Source: Ophiosphaerella korrae (taxonomy: Eukaryota > Ascomycota > Dothideomycetes > Pleosporales > Phaeosphaeriaceae). Taken from it: a DNA stretch of 17,227 nt. Below are positions 9,080-17,227 of this stretch, piece after piece. The notes below the pieces were generated by a model, which was not told the DNA's origin, did not search any database, and saw nothing but the letters and a program-made list of their open reading frames with translations. The stretch spans positions 1-17,227 of the forward strand of contig JALNQF010000675.1 in the NCBI GenBank assembly GCA_028456385.1, given 5' to 3'. How positions within the stretch are numbered: the first letter of the stretch is position 1; the number at the start of each line of letters is the position of its first letter. The position numbers were made by a program, and so were the translations under genes.

Positions 9080-9209
9080 TATACAATTAGCAAGAAGATA
9101 GTAACAACGCGTAGATAAAATAGGTATTAAGGAGGATAAAGAACTCTACATTAATAAAGAAACTAGGTTAATAACTTTAGCTCTAGGATAGATAAACTAA
9201 GGTCTACCT

Positions 9210-9223
9210 AGAGGGGGAGATAG
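9210..9223 (+). promoter_or_regulatory. polypurine tract next to the 3' LTR
   Basis: AGAGGGGGAGA followed by TAG abuts the TGTTATAGG start of the right LTR. A purine run here is the standard primer site for plus-strand synthesis in LTR elements. The second copy has AGAGGGAGA plus TATAG in the same place. Confidence 0.9.
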
Positions 9224-9653
9224 TGTTATAGGCGTAATAGAAGAAATTAAGATAGAACTAATTAGTCCTAGTCTAGGCGCTAACAAAGTATAGGACGAGC
9301 AGGGTAACGACTTTAATTAGGAAACTACGCATAATTAGGATACCTAGAGTAATCTATAATCTATAAACTCTTAGTAGTAGTAAATTATAGATTAAGCTAA
9401 TCTATAATCTATTAATCTTAGCAAATATAGATTATAGATTATAGTAAGTATATAGTTATTAGTAATGCGTATTATTAGGATAGTATTAGTAATTTAATCC
9501 TTTAACTATAAAACGCTAATACAAGATAGTTATAAAACATCTTCTATTATTTATAGTTATTATAGATTACCTCTAAGCTTTTACTATTACTTTGTAATCT
9601 ACTAACCTCCTTTAAGATAAGTACCTATAGTTAATAATAGGTAGCCTATTATA
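9224..9653 (+). repeat. 3' LTR of inner gypsy element, 430 bp
   Basis: It has the same length as the 5' LTR and starts TGTTATAGGCG. It ends TATTATA where the 5' LTR ends TATTACA, so its terminal CA has mutated to TA. The inverted-repeat cluster is at 9350-9443. It is followed directly by ATCTA. Confidence 0.95.
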
Positions 9654-9658
9654 ATCTA
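9654..9658. repeat. right target-site duplication ATCTA
   Basis: This matches 2612-2616 exactly and marks the right edge of the inner gypsy insertion. Confidence 0.92.
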
Positions 9659-10440
9659 GCTAAAGGTCTACTATAGTAGCTCTTACTTACTTAGGCTAAT
9701 AGTATCTAAAGTACTATCTAAGCTAGCTATTAAGTACTATATTAAGAGCTTATATATTATAAGTGCAGCTTAGGCTTATATTATATAGCTACGTAGCTAC
9801 CTCTAATATCTCTAGCTAGAGCCTTTCTAGTAGGTTAGCACTTATCCTTATCTTAATTACTTTTATTATTATTTCTTAACTAGCTCTCTTAGCTCTTCTA
9901 TTTAGCTCGTACGTATATACTAGAGTACTCTTAACTATAATCCTTTCTTATTTAGCTTAAATCTAGAAGCGCGTCTTACTTCTCTATAAGAGCGTTACTA
10001 CTTTATTATCTTACTAGAGTACGTACGTATAGAGCTTATAGCACGTTAGTAATAGCTTTATAAAGCTTTTAAATACTTTTATTATTTCTTAAAGTATTTT
10101 ACCTTATAATAAGTAGGTATAGAGCTTACTACTATACTTGTACTTAAGTAGTATAGTCTAAACTTCTCTAAAGTAGCTAGTAGGTATATTAAATAGGTCT
10201 TACGCTACTTACTAGTATAAGCGCAAGGCTCTCTCTCTAGGCTACTTTAAGATAACTTACTTAGCGTAAGCTATTAAGTAATACTCGCACTTAATGCGCA
10301 CTATCCTATTAATACGTACGTTTCTTGCGCTCGTTACTAGCGCTCGCAGTACTTCTAGTCTAAGATAACTAGCTCTAGCGTGCTAGAGCTCCTCTAAGTT
10401 ACTTCTAGGCGTTGTGCGCTATAAGTTAAGCTATTAATTA
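9659..10440 (-). pseudogene. pol: copia integrase: zinc domain and DDE core, right of the gypsy insertion
   Basis: On the minus strand a His-containing L-stop-H (10382-10380) begins the HHCC zinc domain, and K-C-E (Cys at 10289-10287) ends it. The core follows. D-L-F-N-I-P-T-S-Y-F carries the first catalytic Asp at 10199-10197. The D-N block carries the second at 10010-10008. Y-T-Y-E-L-N-R-R-A-K-R-A stands where copia has Y-T-P-x-Q-N-G-x-A-E-R. The catalytic Glu there is Lys (9890-9888), a G-to-A change. Then come I-S-A-N-L-L-E and L-E-I, matching the L-P-x-x-L-W-x-E block. The frame runs to the gypsy insertion point and continues at 2616. Confidence 0.9.
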
Positions 10441-10900
10441 ACTTAATTACCTTAAGTTACGCTTATAATAGTTAAATAAAACGTAATAGGCTTGTATTTA
10501 ATAAAAGTAAGATTATATTTACGTATTAGCGTCGCTAGTACAATACTTTCTACTAGCGTTCTTACTCTTAGAGTTACGTTAAAACCTTAATACTAGGCTC
10601 TAGCTTACTATAATTAAGCTTTAGATACTATATTAATATAAAATCCTTTAACTACTACTACTTTATAAAGTACAAGATTCTTTATACGCTTACTATAAGC
10701 TCTATTTAGAGCGTTCTTAAAAACTTAAGTACTTTTACTAAGTATTAGAAATACTTATATACTTACTTCTACGTAGCTTACGCCTTTTACTCTTATAAAG
10801 GAGCCTAGTTCTATAAGACTTATTAAGTTAACTAAGTAGAGAGTAGCTCTATTGTTAAGTATAGTACTCTTAGAGAGTAGGTAAGTGTTAAAATCTAGCG
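10441..10900 (-). pseudogene. pol: copia aspartic protease domain, inactive
   Basis: At 10856-10836 the minus strand reads NNRATLYLVN where copia proteases have D-(S/N)-G-A-(S/T)-x-H. Asp to Asn, Gly to Arg and His to Tyr are all RIP-type transitions. Further on, an L-V-L-Y-K-V-V-V-V-K-G-F-Y-I-N-I-V-S segment (about 10680-10625) matches the copia block V-L-x-V-P-G-x-x-x-N-L-(I/V)-S. The segment between protease and integrase is in the same frame. Domain limits are approximate. Confidence 0.85.
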
Positions 10901-12046
10901 TTAAGTAGGCTCTAGGTACTAGCTTAATAAGTTTACTTAAGTTAATAAGTATACCTAGGTTAATAAGTACTGCGTTTAGCTAGCCTAGGTAGACTAGAGC
11001 CTTTAATTTAACTAACTCTAAGCTAGCTTTAACTAGTTCCTATAAGAGACTAGCCTACTTTTAAGTTACTAAGGTTTTAACTACTATAAAGTGCGGCTTA
11101 TCTAAACAAGCCTATATTTTCGCTTTTTTATTATTATCTATTTTAAATAGATTACTAGTAAGCGCTACTTATACCTATCTATAATCTTATAGCTTTTAGT
11201 AGTAAGCTTAGCTATATAAGTAGTTGTATTTTAAGTTAGTACTTAAGCTTAAGCTTAGCTTAGATCCTCTAAACGTTATAAATACGCTAGCTTCTTAATT
11301 AGTAGTTTAGAGCTTATACTCCTATAATAGAGCTAAGTAGATACTACTAATTTGCTCTAGCGTAAGTACTTTTAAGCTAAGGACTAAGCTCTAGATTACT
11401 AATTAGCTTATTATCTAAGCTTAGTCTAGAGCTAGCTTTAGCGTTAACGCCTCTAGGAAATCTTATACTATAAGCTCGCCTATTACTTCTATAATATTGT
11501 ACGCGATTACACGCTAATATAGGTGTAGCTACTTATTATACTAGAGCTCTAGTAATTATTGTCCTTAGTAAGCCTTCTATAGATAGGCTTAGTATTAAGC
11601 TTAGATAAGATTACTAGCGCTAGTATTAGATAGGGCTAGTAGGCTCTTTAGCGTTTAGACAAGCTCTTACAATATAGCTTTATTATTTGCGAGTAGAGTT
11701 ATCTTAGCTATTACTAGATAACTTAAATTAACTATAGCGTTTACCTAGGCGCTTAGAGCTCTAAGGCGTACTATTTGCGATACCTAGGTATCTTTTATAG
11801 CTTAGTATTTCTCTATTACAAGCTTATAGGTAGCTACCTCTTCTACTATTACTAGGCTCTTTAGTTTAAGTTAAACTAGTTTGTTAGCGTAGATATTAGG
11901 GACGTTATTAGCTTCTAGATTAACTAGCTACTAGATACCTAGCTTAAGAGCGTTATAATAGAGTTGTGTAAACTATACTAGCTATTATAAGCGCTCGTTA
12001 AGTAGGGTAGTACCTTTATTAAGTAGAGTAATCTTACTATAAGATA
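10901..12046 (-). pseudogene. gag: copia gag region
   Basis: About 380 codons sit in the same frame upstream of the protease. A helix-rich translation with Leu, Ala and Lys runs through RIP-type stops, as expected for a capsid. A C-x5-H-F remnant at 11108-11088 could be what is left of a CCHC zinc knuckle, but this is weak. The likely start is an ATA (mutated ATG) near 12046-12040 followed by S-Y-S-K-I-T-L-L-N-K-G. The start and the zinc knuckle are inferences. Position between the leader and protease is the main support. Confidence 0.65.
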
Positions 12047-12165
12047 TTATAAGCGTTTAAGTAATAGATAAGATAAGATAAGATAAGAGTATACTAAGCT
12101 TGCAATCTCTTGCTATAGTATATAGGATAGAACTATTAAGTAATTTTTAGCGCTAGGCTTATAAC
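12047..12165 (-). other. copia leader (5' untranslated region)
   Basis: About 120 bases lie between the probable LTR and gag. They hold a GATAA microsatellite (12067-12088). Directly inside the LTR, the minus strand reads TAGTTATAAGCC (about 12168-12157), which could be a mutated primer-binding site beginning TGG. I cannot match it to a tRNA. Confidence 0.4.
12067..12088. repeat. GATAA microsatellite, about 4.4 units
   Basis: Four perfect GATAA units (12067-12086) plus GA. It lies in the copia leader and has no clear function. Confidence 0.9.
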
Positions 12166-12330
12166 TATTACGAGATGCGAGCTTAGGAATAAGTAGGAGA
12201 TAATTATTAATTAAAGAGCTATCTAAGCTAAGCTACTTATATATAGTAGAGTAGCTCGAATAGCTTATATAGCTTACTTACTACTATAGGCTTACCTGAA
12301 TTGTATAGAGCAAAGCTCTAACTTGCAATA
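12166..12330 (-). repeat. probable 5' LTR of the copia element, 165 bp
   Basis: On the plus strand the segment begins TATTACGAG and ends GCAATA, so the ends are inverted as TATT...AATA. Restoring RIP-type changes only at the termini would give TGTT...AACA, the usual LTR ends. It sits exactly where a copia 5' LTR is expected, between the leader and the resumption of gypsy sequence. A 6-bp stem hairpin with an AAA loop is at 12306-12320. The partner LTR would be left of position 1, so the call cannot be tested here. Confidence 0.5.
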
Positions 12331-12335
12331 GAGTA
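12331..12335. repeat. candidate target-site duplication of the copia insertion (GAGTA)
   Basis: These five bases lie between the probable copia LTR and the point where alignment with the inner gypsy pol becomes clear (12334). If the copia element inserted here, GAGTA should be repeated beyond the left window edge. Confidence 0.3.
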
Positions 12336-15300
12336 CTATATCCTAACTATAGATATACCTAGAAAAGATAAATACTAAGAAAGAGATAATAAAATAATAG
12401 ACCTAAAACTTCCTATATACTTTAAAGTATTATAGTTATTATACCTAGATAAGAATTATATTATATATAGGAATTTAAAAGTAAATAACTATATATAGCT
12501 AATATAAAGAAGAGGCTATAATTATATAAGAGTAATTCTAGTAGAAGATATCTAAGGATAAGAAATAATACTAGAAGAAGGATACCTAGTAGTAAAGCTA
12601 AGATTAAAACTATCTAAGAAATACGTCTAAGAAGGACTATAGTATAAATACACGTATAATAAATATCTAAAATATAAAGAATATAAGCTTAGAGTAAAGC
12701 TATTACCTTAGAAAGATAGATAATTTACAAAATTACTTAAATAAGAATAGCTAGAAGGTATAAGAGGCTTATATATTACTAAGATAAGTATATACTAAAG
12801 AAAGAAGGTATAATTAATAATTAATAGTAGAGCTACAAGGAACTTTATATTAAAAAAGTTTGTAGAAATATAAAAAATAAGTTATACGATAAAAAAATAC
12901 CTTTAATAATTAAGTATAATTAAAAGAAAACTATTCTAAGAACCTATTAGGTTTAAAATAGTTCCCTCTATATTAGAACTAGAAAAGATAATAATTAAGA
13001 ATATAGTTATAGATATAACAATAATTAATAATAAACAAGATATTATTCTAGGAATACTATAGTTATAGATAACTAACCTATATATTAATTAGAGAACAAG
13101 AAAAATTAACTACTATAAGATAGGTATATTAAAAGCTAATATAAGTACCTATAAAGGAGAATTCCTAGAAGAATACTAGAAATAGGAAAAATAGCTTATA
13201 GAACCTAAAGACTACCTTCTAGAATATTAGCTATAGGACTTAGTAATAGATATAGAAGAAGAGAAAGACGTAGGATAGAGTCTAGTATATAGAAAGACTA
13301 AAGAAAAATCTAAAATTAAATAAATATTTATTAAAAATATAATTAAGAAAGGATAGATATAAGAATCTAAATATTTAGTAGTATATAGACTTATATTTAT
13401 ATATAAGAAAGGAATAAGTAATAAAAGACTTTATATAGATTTTAAGAAAACTAATATAATTATAAACAAGAACTAATACTCTTTACTATAAATAGATAAA
13501 ATATAAAATAAGCTATAAAAAGTAAAGATCTTTACAAAACTAGATATCTAAAACGCCTACTACTAAATTAGAATTAAGAAAGGTAATAAATAGAAAATAG
13601 CGTTTAGAATATAATATAGACTAAATAAGTACCTAGTTATACCTTTTAGTTTAATAAATATACTAGCTACTTTCTAGGAAAGAATTAATATAGTACTAAG
13701 AGAGTACTTAGACGTATTTATATTTATATACCTAGATAATATCCTTATATTTTTAGAAATAGAAGAAGAATATATATAACACGTATATAAAGTACTAGAA
13801 AGGCTAGTAGAAAATAAACTATTTTTTAAAATAAGAAAATATAAATTCTATATAAAAGAAATAGATTTCCTTAGACTTATTATAGAACTAGGAAAGATTA
13901 AGATTAACTTAGAAAAGATTAAGTTAATTAACAAATAGCTAATACTAAGAAACCTAAAAGAAGTATAATAATTCTATAGTCTAGTAAACTTTTATAGAAA
14001 GCTAATAGTAAAATAGTCTAAAGATATAGAACTAATAATAAAGCTTATAAAAAAAGATATACTATTTAAATAGATAAAAGAATATAATAAAGTATTTACT
14101 AAGATTAAGAGAAAATTTATAGAAAACCTATTTATTAGAATATATAACCTAGACCTACTAGTAAAAGTAAAAATAGACGTATCTAACTTAGTCTATAGAA
14201 TAGTACCAATATAGGAAGACCTAAAGTCTAAGAAAGAGTAATTAGTTAAATACGTCTCTAAGAAAATAAAGCTAGTAGAGCTTAACTACCTAATTTATAA
14301 TAAAGAAATACTAGTAATCTATAAAGTATTTAAGTAATAGAGAGTATACCTATAAAGAGTAAAATATAAAATAAAGGTCTATATAGACTATAAAAACCTT
14401 ATAGGATTTTTACTAAATAAGAAATTATTATAATACTATATAAGATAGTAAGAATTCCTATTAATATTTAACTTAGAAATTATATATATAAAAAAGAAAG
14501 ATAACTAATTTATAGATACTCTTAGTAGAAGACTAAACTTATAGAAAGAAGTAAACGCTACTAGTATAGTTCTAGTTAAGAACAAGGAAGGACACTTAGT
14601 CTTAAATATACCTAAAATAGCTATAATACTTAAAAGAAAGAGTAGCGAGCTAAGTAAATAGATTTAGAAAATAACGTAAGAAGTATTTAAAAAAATAGAG
14701 AAACTAGAAATCTAAAAGGGATTTACATAAGCCTATAGAAGGATATATATCTACAAAAGGATTTAAAGAGAATTTATACAACAATTCTATAAATTACTAG
14801 TATATAGATACTAAAGAATTAATAAAACCTTAGATAGGCTACTATAAAACTACTATATCCTAAAAGTTAGATAACTAGTAATAGAAGTACTACAAGATTA
14901 TATAGAATACTAAAGGAATAAGTATAGTAGATATATACTATATAGAATACTAAAAGAATAAGTATAGTAGATACATACTATATAGAATACTATAGCTAGT
15001 AGAAGTACTAGAGTAACTATAGAGAGTTATTATAATAGACTTTATTACAAAGTTACTTAAGTTAAAATACTTAATATTAGGAGTTAAGTACAATAAAATT
15101 CTAATAATAGTAGATAAACTTATAAAGTACTAATACTTTAGACTATATAAAGAGAAAAGTAGGATAGAAGTTACTATATAATAGGTCCTAGGAACTATAA
15201 TTAGCTAATATAGACTACTAGACAAGATTATTATAGATAGAGACGTAAAATTTATATTAAAACTATAGAGAATAATACTAGTACAATTAGGAATATAATA

Positions 15301-16108
15301 TATAATATCTACTATATATTACCTATAAATAGATAAATAATTAGAATAAATAAATTAGATAGTAGAGTAGTACTTAAGATACTACCTTAACTATAACTAG
15401 AATAATTAGGTATAGTTACTACCTATAGCACAGTTAGCATATAATAGCGTAAAGAGTATAGTAATAAGAGTATTACCTTTTTTTATAAACTATAGATTCG
15501 ATCCTAATATATACTAAATACTAAGGACTTAAATATCTTAGTCTTTAAGAAGAGAAAACTTCGCTAATAGACTTAAAGATATATATAATTAATTAAGATA
15601 GGACGTAGAATTCTTATATAACTAAATAGTAAGATACTATAATAAGAAGTATAAAGAGAGACCTTAATTTAGGAAGAGGGAAAAAGTATAGTTAATATAA
15701 AAAAATAGTAAAAGTAAATAACTAAGTCTAAAACTAGATTATATTAAAATAGAACTATATAAAATTAAGAAGGAAATTACGCTAGTTATATTTAAACTAA
15801 AGCTACTAAACAAGATAAGGATACACCTAACCTTCTATATAGTACTACTAGAAATAGTACTATAAAACGTAGAACTACTAGTATATAAAGTAGATATATA
15901 TAAAGAATAAGAAGAATAAAAAGTTAAAAAAATCTTATAATACTAGTTCTATAATAGAAGAAACTACTACTTAGTAAAATAGATAGGTATAGATAAAAAG
16001 AGACAACTATAGGAAGAAATATAGGAACTAGAAAATAACCTTAACTACTCTAAGAAACTAAAGGAGTTCTAAAATTAAAACCCTCTAAAGCGCTTTATAG
16101 TAAACTAA
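12334..16108 (+). pseudogene. pol: gypsy pol of the outer copy: protease to chromodomain
   Basis: Same domains as the inner copy, in order. The end of the unassigned segment comes first (12334-12810). The protease reads N-S-R-A-T-R-N-F-I, with Asn (12823-12825) in place of the catalytic Asp. The RT box is YLDN (13729-13740) in place of YLDD. RNase H follows, then an integrase with its first catalytic Asp intact at 15038-15040, and a chromodomain from 15920. Codon starts are congruent to 1 mod 3 up to the tandem duplication at 14901-14990 and to 2 mod 3 after it, so that duplication alone shifts the frame. TAA at 16070 or, at the latest, 16106-16108 ends the frame. Stops are denser than in the inner copy. 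Confidence 0.9.
14901..14990. repeat. 40-bp tandem duplication in the outer integrase zinc region
   Basis: Units 14901-14940 and 14941-14980 differ at two positions (G/A and T/C), and 14981-14990 begins a third copy. The inner gypsy has a single unit at the matching place (about 7412-7452). Forty is not a multiple of three, so the integrase frame is broken here. The duplication falls next to the C-x2-C position. Confidence 0.93.
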
Positions 16109-16708
16109 GAAAATTAATATTACTACTACTAGATAGAGAGGTAATAGGAACACTTAATATATTAGGAGTAGCCTCTACTATAGCCTTAAAATTAAGCTTA
16201 GACTCTATAAGAGTAGCCTACGCAATAGACTTCTTATTATTTAAGGCCTTTATCTTATAAAGATAAATTAGACAAGTATAATTTTCTACTTATATACTTA
16301 GAATATAATTAAATTCTTTTTTAGCTTTAGTAATCTATTTAGATAGTTTATCTTAAGTATAGTTAATAGCTCTCTCTATTACAAATAAGTATAGACGTAT
16401 AAATAAGTATTATTAACTTAAACTTTATAAGAGATATACTAGAAAGATTACAAGATACGTAAGTATTAATATAAATATATACTTTATAGGCCTTACTATA
16501 TTTTAAAGAAATATACTTTATAAGAGGATTTAAAGATTTATAACAACTATAAAGAAATATAGTAATACTATAGTGTAATATATAATTTACTAATTAAAAA
16601 TAACAAAGGGTAGATTTAGTAGGTATAAGAGAAGATAAGGAGCTATATATTAATAAAGAAACTAGATTAATAACTTTAGCTCTAGAATAGATAAACTAGA
16701 ACCTACTT
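16109..16708. other. 3' untranslated region of the outer gypsy copy
   Basis: This matches 8580-9209 with many substitutions and small gaps. It carries the antisense open frame listed next and, in another minus-strand frame (about 16110-16362), the weak Lys-rich translation described for the inner copy. Confidence 0.7.
16363..16593 (-). pseudogene. antisense open frame matching the one in the inner copy
   Basis: The minus strand is open for 76 codons before TAA at 16365-16363, after a stop at 16596-16594, and no ATG is seen. The translation shares S-K-A-Y-K-V-Y-I-Y-I-N and the R-E-S-Y end with the frame at 8852-9079. It is three codons shorter over the first part, all whole-codon gaps. No family is recognised. 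Confidence 0.35.
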
Positions 16709-16722
16709 AGAGGGAGATATAG
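16709..16722 (+). promoter_or_regulatory. polypurine tract of the outer gypsy copy
   Basis: AGAGGGAGA then TATAG directly precedes the LTR start at 16723, as in the inner copy. Confidence 0.8.
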
Positions 16723-17150
16723 TATTATAAGCGTAATAAGAGAAATTAAGATAGAACTAATTAGTCTTAACTTAGGTACTAACAAAGTATAGGATAAGTA
16801 GGGTAACAACTTTAATTAGGAAACTACTTATAACTAGGATACGTAGTAGTTATCTATAATAACGTATAAATAGATTAAGGTAATCTATAATTATATATAG
16901 ATAGATTAGTAGTAATTTATAGTATTATATAAAAAGATTAGTAAAAGTATATAGTTAATAGAATATAGATTATTAAGATAGTATTAGTAATCTAATCTCT
17001 AACCTAGAACTCTAATACTTAACATTATAAATACAAATTAACTATTATTTATAGATATTATAGATTATAACATAAACTTTTGTTATTAACTCCTAATCTA
17101 CTAATACCCTACGAGGTTATTAGGAAGTCGACCCTAGTAACTACGTTACA
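16723..17150 (+). repeat. 3' LTR of the outer gypsy copy, about 428 bp
   Basis: It begins TATTATAAGCG, aligned with TGTTATAGGCG, and ends GTTACA. The first 100 bases match the inner LTRs well. The middle matches with gaps. The last 50 bases (from about 17100) diverge strongly except for the end. Its 5' partner is not in the window. Confidence 0.85.
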
Positions 17151-17227
17151 CTAGTAGTAATTAAGCTTTTTAGTTATTATAAAAGTTTCTAAATTATAGA
17201 AGTCTATTATAATATAGATTATATATA
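17151..17227. other. flank beyond the outer gypsy copy
   Basis: AT-rich sequence with nothing recognisable. If the outer copy made a 5-bp duplication, it should be CTAGT (17151-17155). Confidence 0.6.

Larger units (their letters stand above)
8580..9209. other. 3' untranslated region of the inner gypsy element
   Basis: About 630 bases lie between the end of pol and the polypurine tract. The sense strand shows no convincing frame. The minus strand holds an open frame (8852-9145) and, in another frame, a Lys/Glu-rich translation (about 8590-8851), both kept in the second gypsy copy. They are listed separately. Confidence 0.7.
2617..9653 (+). mobile_element. complete Ty3/gypsy chromovirus, RIP-degraded (inner copy)
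   Basis: This is a 7037-bp element with two 430-bp LTRs, the 5-bp duplication ATCTA, and an internal region in the gypsy order: gag, protease, RT, RNase H, integrase. A chromodomain at the C-terminus places it among chromoviruses. All domains from the zinc knuckles (4020) to the chromodomain (8391) lie in one plus-strand frame (codon starts divisible by 3), so gag and pol form one reading frame of about 1820 codons once stops are ignored. It sits in the integrase domain of a copia element on the opposite strand. It keeps more CpA than the related copy at 12331-17150, so it is probably younger. Confidence 0.95.
1..12330 (-). mobile_element. Ty1/copia retrotransposon, RIP-degraded, interrupted by a gypsy element
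   Basis: Read on the minus strand from 12330 down to 1, leaving out 2617-9658, this gives a copia-type order: LTR, leader, gag, protease, integrase, linker, RT, RNase H. Integrase before RT is diagnostic of Ty1/copia. One frame carries every domain: plus-strand triplets begin at positions congruent to 0 mod 3 on the right part and 2 mod 3 on the left part, which is exactly what removing 7042 bases predicts. The coding length is about 1670 codons. The 3' end of RNase H and the 3' LTR lie beyond the left edge. Stops are frequent and nearly all fall where Gln or Trp would be expected. Family assignment is firm; the right-hand end is an inference. Confidence 0.88.
12331..17150 (+). mobile_element. 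second gypsy copy of the same family, 5' part absent (outer copy)
   Basis: From 12334 it follows the inner element (from 4845) to the end of the 3' LTR. The two align with no net length change over pol except a 40-bp tandem duplication: protease motif to chromodomain is 3057 bases in the inner copy and 3097 here. The 5' LTR, gag and the first part of pol are missing. It is more mutated than the inner copy. For example, 7321-7380 has four CpA where the matching stretch from 14811 has none. The simplest explanation is that the copia element split it and the rest lies left of the window. Confidence 0.9.

Noticed and set aside
9930..9932. Lys as the altered catalytic Glu of copia integrase
   Set aside because: It is only 26 codons after the second Asp. 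The Lys in the N-R-R-A-K-R block (9888-9890) is 40 codons on and matches the N-G-x-A-E position.
12306..12320. Intrinsic transcription terminator
   Set aside because: The hairpin is short, has no following T run, and the setting is eukaryotic.
9659..12330. Host intergenic DNA between two gypsy elements
   Set aside because: One minus-strand frame carries copia integrase, protease and gag, and it joins the left part in frame.
16363..16593. Outer antisense frame as an intact gene
   Set aside because: It has no ATG and is only 76 codons, so it is listed as a remnant.
1..17227. Mitochondrial or bacterial AT-rich DNA
   Set aside because: The window is filled by LTR retrotransposons, and the CpA/TpG loss with CpG kept is the fungal RIP pattern.

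Overview
The window looks like the transposon-packed, AT-rich heterochromatin of a filamentous ascomycete (Pezizomycotina). Every stretch I could identify is a decayed LTR retrotransposon. The decay has the signature of repeat-induced point mutation (RIP): CpA and TpG are very rare, TpA is very common, CpG survives, and TAA/TAG stops fill every frame, mostly where Gln (CAA/CAG) or Trp (TGG) codons would be expected. In the first 120 bases I count 2 CpA/TpG against 14 ApC/GpT. I found no intact host gene, tRNA, rRNA or CRISPR array. The organism assignment is an inference from the mutation pattern and the element types.

Layout. (1) 1-2616 is the 3' part of a Ty1/copia pol on the minus strand: RNase H, reverse transcriptase (RT), linker and integrase C-terminus. 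(2) 2617-9653 is a complete Ty3/gypsy chromovirus on the plus strand. It has two 430-bp LTRs, gag with two zinc knuckles, protease, RT, RNase H, integrase and a C-terminal chromodomain, a polypurine tract, and a perfect 5-bp target-site duplication (ATCTA). (3) 9659-12330 is the rest of the copia element: integrase core, protease, gag, leader and a probable 5' LTR, still minus strand. (4) 12331-17150 is the 3' two thirds of a second, more decayed copy of the same gypsy family, from inside pol through its 3' LTR. (5) 17151-17227 is flank with nothing recognisable.

Best reading: three nested insertions. The gypsy copy at 12331-17150 was there first. The copia element landed in its pol on the opposite strand. 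The gypsy copy at 2617-9653 then landed in the copia integrase domain. Removing the inner element and one ATCTA copy rejoins the copia integrase in frame. The missing 5' part of the outer gypsy copy should lie left of position 1. The outer copy has lost more CpA than the inner one, which fits that order.

None of the proteins can be made. Catalytic residues are altered in ways that match RIP: YLDD to YLDN in both gypsy RTs, YVDD to YVNN in the copia RT, and D-S-G to N-S-R or N-N-R in the proteases. Coding frames are otherwise almost free of indels, so domains can be followed by translating through stops. The least explained parts are an antisense open frame kept in the 3' region of both gypsy copies and a segment of about 400 codons between the gag zinc knuckles and the protease.
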